Assembly (NCBI GenBank): GCA_903821715.1
Contig: CAIJMB010000013.1
Span: 1 to 20,909 of the forward strand
From: an uncultured Flavobacteriales bacterium
GTDB taxonomy: Bacteria; Bacteroidota; Bacteroidia; Flavobacteriales; Schleiferiaceae
Length of the DNA stretch: 20,909 bases
Reading direction: 5' to 3'
The notes under the pieces were generated by a model. The model was not told the origin of the DNA. It saw only the letters and a program-made list of their open reading frames with translations, and did not search any database. Positions 15,501-20,909 of this stretch are shown here, in pieces; position 1 is the first letter of the stretch; every line of letters starts with the position of its first letter. The position numbers were made by a program, and so were the translations under genes.

Positions 15501-17570
15501 ATGAAACGCAACTTGAAATACACCATCCCCGCCCTCATTTTAGTGGCTGGGGCGGCCTTCGGATTCCGCTACGTTCAGTCCGCCACCAGCGAAAAGGAGT
15601 CCCTCGTGATGCGCCTTGTTGCCGAAGCCCTGCAGGGCGTGCACTACCAGCCCCGCGCCGTGGACGATGCATTTAGCGAGGACGTATTCACGGCATACTT
15701 GGAGCTTTTAGACGGAGAAAAGCGCTTTTTATACCAGTCCGACTACGACCGTTTAGCCAAGCACCGCCTCAAGTTAGACGACTACTTCACCAGTGGAGAC
15801 CTCAGTTTTTTTGAAGAGTCTTCGTCGCTCTGGAACCAGCGCCGCACCGAAGCCCGCCGTCGCTACACGCGCATTTTGGCTAAGCCGCTCAACTTGAGCA
15901 AGGCCCGCAGTCTTGAGACTGACGCTGAAAAGCGCGCATACCCCAAGGATTCTGCGGCAATGGATGCGTTTTGGGCGGACTACCTTACCTCGCGAGTGCT
16001 CGACCGTCTGTACGATCGGGCATATGAGAAAATTGATAGTGTGAATTCCGCATTTTTGCCAGGCCATCCTGACTTTGCTGCGAATGAGGCCGAGGCCCGC
16101 GCCAAAGAACTCGAAATCCATAACGAATGGTTTGACGGACTCGACGAGCTCGACCGCACCGATGACTTCAGCTACTACATCAACGCCTACGCCATGGCGT
16201 TTGATCCACACACCCAGTACTTTCCACCCCAGCAGCAAGAGGCCTTTGAGATCGAGATGACCGGCCAACTTGAGGGTATTGGGGCCCAGCTCCAGCAAGA
16301 CGGAGAGTTCGTAACTATCGCAAGTATCGTGACCGGCAGCGCGTGCTGGCGCCAAGGTGAACTTGAAGTGGGCGACAAGCTTCTCAAAGTTGCACAGGGC
16401 GATGCTCAGCCTGAAGACGTCGTCGGAATGCGCGTGAACAAGGTTGTCACCAAGGTCCGCGGTAAAAAAGGCACCGAGGTGCGCCTCACGGTTCGCAAAA
16501 AAGACGGAACCGAGAAGGTGATTCCCATCGTTCGGGACATCGTCGAAATGGAAGCCACATTTGCCCGTAGCGCGATGCTTGGTAATGGAATCGGCTACAT
16601 CCGCCTCCCCAAATTCTACGTGGACTTCTTTGACGAGAGCAATCGTGATTGTTCTGAGGACGTGCGTACTGAGCTTCGCGCCCTCAAGGCCGCTGGAGCC
16701 CGCGGAATCATTTTTGACCTTCGTGGCAATGGAGGCGGATCGCTTCCGGCCGCAGTAGGCATTGCGGGTCACTTCATCGACAATGGCCCAGTGGTACAAG
16801 TCAAGACTCAGGGCCAGCGAGTCCGATCGTACGATGACCCAACTCCGGGCGTTGAGTGGGACGGACCGCTGGTAGTGCTCGTCGACGAATCTACTGCCTC
16901 GGCCTCTGAAATTGTCGCTGCCGCCCTTCAGGATTATGGCCGCGCCATCATCGTTGGAACCAATCAAACGTTTGGCAAAGGAACCGTTCAGAACATGATG
17001 GATTTCGACCGCGCCGCGGGTCCGTTTTATGCGAAGTACCAGCCGCTTGGGGCCTTTAAGCTCACCATTCAGAAGTACTATCGGGTCAATGGCGGAACCA
17101 CTCAGCTCGATGGCGTGCGCAGCGATGTAGTGATTCCTGACGCGTTTCAGCACGTAGCCTACGGCGAGCGCGAACTCGACTTTGCGTTGGCTTCTGACAA
17201 GATTCCGGCCGCTGCCTTCAAGGCATCGGCGGCAAGCCCCAAGCGCGCCCAAGCCGTCGCCGCCTCCCAGGCCCGCGTCAATGCAAACCCGGAATTCACG
17301 CGCATCAACGAATATTCCAACTACCTCCGCGAGCAGGAAAAGAACACCGGGCTCCCACTCAAGTGGGACGATTTTGTGGCGGACCGCCGTGCAACCGAAG
17401 AGGCCATCAAGCGCTTCGACCGCGAAGGTGCGCGCACTGACACCACTGTAGCCACCATGATTACTCCTGGAAAGCCCGAAAAAGCCGAAGAGGATCGCCG
17501 CTGGTTGCGCGCCGTGCGCCGCGATCCGAGCATCGTGGAATCCATGCGTTTGCTGATCGATTTGCAATGA
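15501..17570 (+). CDS. Tail-specific (carboxy-terminal processing) protease, Prc-like S41
   Basis: Periplasmic or membrane-anchored Ser-Lys protease of 689 residues, close in size to E. coli Prc (682). It has an N-terminal signal or anchor (MKRNLKYTIPALILVAG) and a helical N-terminal domain with DGEKRFLYQSDY. A PDZ domain follows from about residue 253 (QLEGIGAQLQQD). The catalytic core STASASEIVAAALQDYGRA has S467 as nucleophile, and K493 lies in TFGKGTVQ; these match S430 and K455 of Prc. A DUF3340-like C-terminal region with YSNYLREQEKNTGLP follows. Prc degrades proteins marked by nonpolar C-termini and trims envelope proteins. ATG 15501 is chosen because it starts the signal; 15474 or 15369 would add polar residues. 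The stop overlaps the permease start (ATGA). Confidence 0.92.
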   Translation: MKRNLKYTIPALILVAGAAFGFRYVQSATSEKESLVMRLVAEALQGVHYQPRAVDDAFSEDVFTAYLELLDGEKRFLYQSDYDRLAKHRLKLDDYFTSGDLSFFEESSSLWNQRRTEARRRYTRILAKPLNLSKARSLETDAEKRAYPKDSAAMDAFWADYLTSRVLDRLYDRAYEKIDSVNSAFLPGHPDFAANEAEARAKELEIHNEWFDGLDELDRTDDFSYYINAYAMAFDPHTQYFPPQQQEAFEIEMTGQLEGIGAQLQQDGEFVTIASIVTGSACWRQGELEVGDKLLKVAQGDAQPEDVVGMRVNKVVTKVRGKKGTEVRLTVRKKDGTEKVIPIVRDIVEMEATFARSAMLGNGIGYIRLPKFYVDFFDESNRDCSEDVRTELRALKAAGARGIIFDLRGNGGGSLPAAVGIAGHFIDNGPVVQVKTQGQRVRSYDDPTPGVEWDGPLVVLVDESTASASEIVAAALQDYGRAIIVGTNQTFGKGTVQNMMDFDRAAGPFYAKYQPLGAFKLTIQKYYRVNGGTTQLDGVRSDVVIPDAFQHVAYGERELDFALASDKIPAAAFKASAASPKRAQAVAASQARVNANPEFTRINEYSNYLREQEKNTGLPLKWDDFVADRRATEEAIKRFDREGARTDTTVATMITPGKPEKAEEDRRWLRAVRRDPSIVESMRLLIDLQ

Positions 17571-18427
17571 CCCTCAAGGCCGTGCTGGCGGAGCTGTGGC
17601 GCCATCCGCTGGGCCGTACCGGGGCCCTGTTCCTCGGGGCCTGGCTGTTCTTAGCCGTATTCGCCTATGCCTTCAGTGCCGACCCGGCCCCATGGGCCAA
17701 TACCATGAACCTGGCCGAAAGCGCCAAGGCTATGGGCTACACCTCGGCCGACGGCACCACCCACTGGCTCGGAACCGACCGCTACGGCCGTGACGTCACC
17801 GGGCGCCTCCTACTTGGCTCGCGTGTGTCCCTCTCGGTGGGCTTCATCGCAGTCGGAATCGCGATGCTCGTCGGAATCCCTATCGGAGCCTGGGCCGGCT
17901 ACTACGGCGGCCGTGTGGACGCCGCCCTCTCGGCCCTTATTCAAGTTTTCTGGAGCATTCCATCCCTTCTCATGGTCATGGCCCTCAGCTTTGTACTCGG
18001 CAAAGGCTTTTGGCAAGTTTTTGTCGCCGTCGGACTCACCTCATGGGTCGAGGTCGCCCGCCTCGTTCGAGGCCAAGTCATCGCCTGGAAGCCTGCCGAA
18101 TTCGTCCAAGCCGCCCGCGTCCTTGGCTACCCCGACCGCCGCATCCTCTGGAAGCACATCATGCCCCAGACCGTCGCCCCCCTCATCGTCCTCGCCGCCA
18201 GCCAATTCGCCAGCGCCATTCTCCTCGAATCCGGACTTTCCTTTCTCGGTCTCGGAGCCCAACCTCCAATGCCATCCTGGGGTGGAATGATCCGCGATCA
18301 CTATGCCTACCTCCTCACTGGGCAGGCCCATCTCGCACTGATCCCAGGCATTGCACTCGCTGCCTTGGTTCTCGCCTTTCAAATTCTCGGAACCGCTCTT
18401 CGCGACGTGCTCGACGTCCGCAAGTAG
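17567..18427 (+). CDS. DppC/OppC-type ABC transporter permease
   Basis: Inner-membrane permease of 286 residues for the peptide/nickel importer class. It has an N-terminal helix (about 19-37), a periplasmic loop and the conserved LGTDRYGRDVTGRLLLGSR segment. A five-helix BPD_transp_1 domain follows, with an EAA-type loop at about 178-200 (AARVLGYPDRRILWKHIMP) for contact with the ATPase. LLESGLSFLGLG and PSWGGMI near the end are also family signatures. A working importer needs a DppB partner, ATPases and a binding protein, and none is in the window. The gene is instead coupled to the Prc-like protease by an ATGA overlap, perhaps linking proteolysis to peptide recovery. Repeat copy 4 starts within 5 bp of its stop. 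Confidence 0.92.
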   Translation: MTLKAVLAELWRHPLGRTGALFLGAWLFLAVFAYAFSADPAPWANTMNLAESAKAMGYTSADGTTHWLGTDRYGRDVTGRLLLGSRVSLSVGFIAVGIAMLVGIPIGAWAGYYGGRVDAALSALIQVFWSIPSLLMVMALSFVLGKGFWQVFVAVGLTSWVEVARLVRGQVIAWKPAEFVQAARVLGYPDRRILWKHIMPQTVAPLIVLAASQFASAILLESGLSFLGLGAQPPMPSWGGMIRDHYAYLLTGQAHLALIPGIALAALVLAFQILGTALRDVLDVRK

Positions 18428-18431
18428 CCTC

Positions 18432-18732
18432 TTGGCAAGATTAGCAAGGTTAGCTCATTGGCTGAAGCGTTTCTTGTTCCTCGTTTCTTGCTCCGTAATC
18501 GCATTGGGATCAAACAAGAATCAAGCAACAAGAAACCATGTAAACCCGCACTCTATTCGGGTATAACCGGATTCTACTTTTTCTCTCGGGTGCATAAGGG
18601 GCAAGTGACTTATAATCAAATCACAAGCTTCAAAATCCGTGTGGTATGAACCAGCTGCGAAGCAGCCCCAGAGCGAAGCGCAACAAACCAACGTGCCAAC
18701 GAGCCAATCTCGGCAAACCTTGCTAATAGGCC
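18432..18732 (+). repeat. Composite intergenic repeat, copy 4
   Basis: This fills the 359-bp convergent space between the permease and DUF3127 genes, where no coding gene is seen. Left arm 18432-18463 starts TTGGCAAGATTAGCAAGG. Module GTTTCTTGTTCCTCGTT lies at 18469-18485, and its partial inverse with AACAAGAAAC is near 18511-18537. The core is 18555-18585 (GGGTATAACCGG, ATTCTAC, then a T/C run). The double-hairpin module at 18653-18682 is nearly identical to that of copy 1 but lies on the other side of the core. Right arm 18695-18732 starts GCCAACGAGCCAATCTC. Confidence 0.87.
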
Positions 18733-18763
18733 AAAAAAAAGACGACCCTTTCGAGTCGTCTTT
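18733..18763 (-). terminator. Rho-independent terminator of the DUF3127 gene
   Basis: On the minus strand: stem AAAGACGAC/GTCGTCTTT (18755-18763 with 18738-18746), a short purine-rich loop, and then a run of T (18740-18733). It lies 24 bp past the stop codon of the minus-strand gene and abuts the right arm of repeat copy 4. Confidence 0.85.
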
Positions 18764-18786
18764 CATCAATCTTTTGGGATTGTGGA

Positions 18787-19284
18787 TCAAAACGGCAAAT
18801 CGTCGTCGTCGTTTGAGCTATCAAAGCCCGGAGCCTGAGATGAAGCTGCACGAGCGATAGGGTCGCCACCACCAAAGTTTCCACCTTGGTTGCGGTTCCC
18901 GCTACGATCACCGCGGTCACCGCGGTCGTTACCACCACCATAGTTGCCGCGGTCACCACGATCACTGCGTTCATTGCGGTCTCCGCGTGGAGCGCCGCCG
19001 CCTTCGCTACCGTCACCGGGGGCCATGCGCCATCCTTGAATACTGACGAAGTACTTGGTTTCGCCGTCCCGGTTGGTCCACTCGCGTCCGCGAATGTTGA
19101 TCGATACGGTCACCTTGTCGCCCTCACGGTAACGCGAAGGAATGTCTGCACGGTCTTGTGTGAACTCACACATTACCACCTGTGGGTAGTTTTCGTCGGT
19201 TTCAATCACCACTTCGCGCTTGCGAAACGTGGGGCTCACCTGTTGTACGTCAAAAAGTTTTTTAATGGTTCCGGTAAGTTCCAT
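18787..19284 (-). CDS. DUF3127 protein with SSB-like acidic tail
   Basis: A 165-residue protein with three parts. Residues 1 to about 92 form a DUF3127 domain (MELTGTIKKLFDVQQVSPTF, FRKREVVIETDENYPQ, FVSIQGWRM), a Bacteroidota family thought to adopt an OB fold. Residues 93-150 are low complexity, rich in Gly, Arg and Asp, with repeated DRGDRG/GGN units. The end is DDDDLPF, almost the E. coli SSB tip DDDIPF, which recruits replication and repair proteins. The layout mirrors SSB (OB domain, flexible linker, acidic tip), so a single-stranded nucleic acid role with protein recruitment is plausible. It is not a canonical SSB by sequence. It starts 27 bp past the flavin-reductase-like gene, probably in one transcript. 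Confidence 0.87.
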   Translation of the reverse strand: MELTGTIKKLFDVQQVSPTFRKREVVIETDENYPQVVMCEFTQDRADIPSRYREGDKVTVSINIRGREWTNRDGETKYFVSIQGWRMAPGDGSEGGGAPRGDRNERSDRGDRGNYGGGNDRGDRGDRSGNRNQGGNFGGGDPIARAASSQAPGFDSSNDDDDLPF

Positions 19285-19311
19285 GGAATAGAGAAAAAAT
19301 TAATCGGGGGG

Positions 19312-20235
19312 TTATTCGTCGTCAGTGCTGTGAGTGTTCAAGCGGTCGACCAGCAGGGCCTTCCATGCCTTGTGGACTTTGCCCTTATCGAGCTGCTCTT
19401 TGGCATACTGGTGCAAAGCCTCTCGGCGCTCAATGGGGTCGGCATACTGCCTAAAGATAGTTTGAATGCGGTGATGCTGCATAAACTCCTCAACATCAGA
19501 TTGCAAAGGAAGTAATTCAACGTTCCCGAGCTTGCCCAAATCGTTGCCAGTGAGCACCGTGGATAAGCGCACACTGCGCGGAAGGGCATCAACACCAATT
19601 CCTTTAGTGGCCAATGGTTTTTCAACCTCAAAAAGGGCATCACCATGGGCGCGTACGTACCAATCTCCGCCCAACCGTCCTACGAGGTCAAGGCGGTCTT
19701 GATCGAGGCGGCCTTCATCGTCAAGCACTTGATCGTTAATGTGAATGGCAATCACCTCGCAGATCACGAGATTCCCAGCTCCGGGGCCATCCCCCAATGC
19801 AACTACCTCATTTACACGGCACTCAAGTGCAACCGGCGCTTCAGCTACGCGCGGAGGGGCCACATGGGTACTCGCAACTTGAGTGAATCCGGCCTTGGTA
19901 AACTCATTGATTCCGCGAGCATATTCGGTGCTTGATAAGCTCGTCTGCTCGACCATCGAATGGCTCACTGAGTGAATCACGACTTCAGGTACCTCGAGCA
20001 CGTTGTTCAGAGTGTCTTTGGTTGAATTGTCCCGAACGCGCCGTGCGGGTGAGAATACCAAAATGGGCGGATTCGTACTAAAGATGTTGAAAAAGCTGAA
20101 CGGCGACAAGTTCACCAATCCCTCACGGTTTACACTCGAAACCAAGGCAATAGGGCGCGGGCCGACCGCGAACTGAAGGGTGCGCTGCAGGTCGGGAATG
20201 CTCAGTTCCGAAGGGAGAATCGTTTGAATCGCCAT
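19312..20235 (-). CDS. Flavin-reductase-like FMN-binding split-barrel protein
   Basis: A 307-residue cytoplasmic protein. Residues 1 to about 205 form a flavin reductase-like (PF01613-type) domain, with VGPRPIALVSSVNREG (24-39), NLSPFSFFNIFSTNPPILVFS (42-62) and DNSTKDTLNNV (69-79), regions that bind FMN in this family. About 100 further residues follow, mostly charged and helical, including FRQYADPIERREALHQY; I do not recognise them as a named domain. Many Bacteroidota carry such proteins of unknown substrate. Its stop is 27 bp before the DUF3127 start, so the two are likely co-transcribed, but I see no functional link. Confidence 0.88.
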   Translation of the reverse strand: MAIQTILPSELSIPDLQRTLQFAVGPRPIALVSSVNREGLVNLSPFSFFNIFSTNPPILVFSPARRVRDNSTKDTLNNVLEVPEVVIHSVSHSMVEQTSLSSTEYARGINEFTKAGFTQVASTHVAPPRVAEAPVALECRVNEVVALGDGPGAGNLVICEVIAIHINDQVLDDEGRLDQDRLDLVGRLGGDWYVRAHGDALFEVEKPLATKGIGVDALPRSVRLSTVLTGNDLGKLGNVELLPLQSDVEEFMQHHRIQTIFRQYADPIERREALHQYAKEQLDKGKVHKAWKALLVDRLNTHSTDDE

Positions 20236-20321
20236 AAGACATCAAAGGTACCTCGTTTGCCGACGCGCCGCGTGAATTGTGAATAAAATTGCGCTGCGCC
20301 ACAGAAGCATGATGCAATCGC

Positions 20322-20329
20322 TATATTTG
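20322..20329 (+). promoter_or_regulatory. -7 box of the tRNA-Leu promoter
   Basis: TATATTTG is an exact match to the Bacteroidota -7 element TAnnTTTG and ends 10 bp before the mature tRNA 5' end. No good -33 element is visible. Confidence 0.55.
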
Positions 20330-20339
20330 CCCCTCCTAA

Positions 20340-20421
20340 GCGGATGTGGCGAAACTGGTAGACGCACTAGACTTAGGATCTAGCGCCGCGAGGCGTGGGG
20401 GTTCGATTCCCTTCATCCGCA
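20340..20421 (+). tRNA. tRNA-Leu (anticodon UAG)
   Basis: The acceptor stem GCGGATG pairs with CATCCGC, followed by discriminator A. The anticodon arm CTAGA-CTTAGGA-TCTAG gives anticodon TAG, reading CUN leucine codons. A long class II variable arm (CGCC-GCGA-GGCG) and a GTTCGATTC T-loop are present. The 3' CCA is not encoded, so it must be added after transcription. Confidence 0.96.
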
Positions 20422-20434
20422 CTAACTTCATACC

Positions 20435-20909
20435 ATGAAGTACATTTTTTGGACCTTAGCCCTTTTTGCTTCGGTCCGTACCGTTGGTCAAGGTATTGCA
20501 GTAGAGACCTATCGTGTACTTAGCGACCCTTGGGGTGATGCAGTTGAGGCGAGTAGAGATCTTCTCGGAACCCCCCAGAAACGCAGTCAAGTCATAGCAG
20601 GATTTACGGCCTTAGTAATTGCTGATCCATGGCTTACGAGTCGCTGGCAGCAGCATATTGAGCCGCTTCAAGATCCCATTCGATCGGCAATCCACCTCCC
20701 ATTTTACTACCGACGCACACCACTTGCCCCGTATTTAGTGAACTCAGATGGGTTGGCGTTCAATTGGATCGTCGGGGGGTATATCGCTGGAAGTGTCTTC
20801 AAGAAACCAAGAGTTCGCGAAGCGGCAATGCTTTGCGGAAAAGTGGCTGTGGAGAATTTTATTGTGAACCACATCATCCTTAAAACAGCTTTTGGGCGAA
20901 ACCGTCCAC
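20435..20909 (+). CDS. PAP2-family membrane phosphatase, N-terminal part (cut by window edge)
   Basis: An open frame from ATG 20435 to the window end, 158 codons. It starts with a signal-like segment MKYIFWTLALFASVRTVGQG. After a region with GFTALVIADPW and FYYRRTPLAPYLVNSDG, the last visible residues are K150-TAFGRN-R157-P158, an exact KX6RP motif, the first of three PAP2 phosphatase motifs. The PSGH and SRxxxxxHxxxD motifs would lie beyond the edge. Such enzymes dephosphorylate lipid phosphates such as phosphatidic acid or undecaprenyl pyrophosphate. The gene lies 13 bp after the tRNA and may be read through from the tRNA promoter. Confidence 0.8.
   Translation, partial: MKYIFWTLALFASVRTVGQGIAVETYRVLSDPWGDAVEASRDLLGTPQKRSQVIAGFTALVIADPWLTSRWQQHIEPLQDPIRSAIHLPFYYRRTPLAPYLVNSDGLAFNWIVGGYIAGSVFKKPRVREAAMLCGKVAVENFIVNHIILKTAFGRNRP

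Noticed and set aside
15774..17567. 597-codon minus-strand open frame opposite the protease
   Set aside because: The plus strand encodes a complete Prc-like protein with its Ser-Lys dyad; the antisense frame has no family features and is a codon-bias shadow.
18840..19000. Short tandem DNA repeats as a CRISPR or satellite
   Set aside because: They are codons of the Gly/Arg/Asp-rich linker of the DUF3127 protein in one continuous frame, with no regular spacers.

Overview
The window comes from a member of the Bacteroidota, probably a flavobacterium-like lineage of moderate GC (my estimate; composition was not computed). Four things point there: cytochrome cbb3 subunits I and II fused into one CcoNO protein, a single-haem CcoP, a TonB-dependent receptor with an N-terminal CarboxypepD_reg domain paired with a DUF4249 lipoprotein, and a DUF3127 protein. 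Genes are tightly packed, with many stop/start overlaps (ATGA, TAATG, TGATG).

Layout. 1-1857 (minus): a YbdG-type MscS channel gene translationally coupled to ruvC, which runs off the left edge. 2262-8595 (minus): the cbb3 respiratory cluster ccoS-ccoNO-ccoQ-ccoP-ccoG-SafE-like gene, followed by a two-domain universal stress protein gene with its own promoter. 8843-11041 (minus): ccoI, the copper P-type ATPase that serves oxidase assembly, divergent from a Crp/Fnr regulator gene (11153-11845, plus). 12135-15331 (minus): TonB-dependent receptor plus DUF4249 lipoprotein. 15501-18427 (plus): a Prc-like tail-specific protease coupled to an orphan DppC-type ABC permease. 18787-20235 (minus): a flavin-reductase-like protein gene followed by a DUF3127 gene whose product carries an SSB-type acidic tail. 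20340-20421: tRNA-Leu(UAG). 20435-end: start of a PAP2 phosphatase gene.

Regulatory logic. Three FNR-like palindromes (TGAY-N4-RTCA) sit upstream of ccoS, ccoI/fnr and the stress protein gene. Each is followed 21-22 nt downstream, on the minus strand, by the same CGGAATTTT box. This suggests that the Fnr protein encoded here runs a local low-oxygen regulon: oxidase, its copper pump, the stress protein, and possibly itself.

Unexplained structure. Four intergenic spaces (about 1876-2139, 8671-8857, 11853-12137, 18432-18732) are filled by one composite repeat. It has a strongly conserved core of about 31 bp containing TATAACCGGATTTTAC, always in the same orientation. Around the core are long imperfect inverted arms built on GCCAACGAGCCAA, plus shuffled GAGAAAC-type and double-hairpin modules. 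One arm supplies the last codons of ccoI. This family is the best candidate here for something undescribed.
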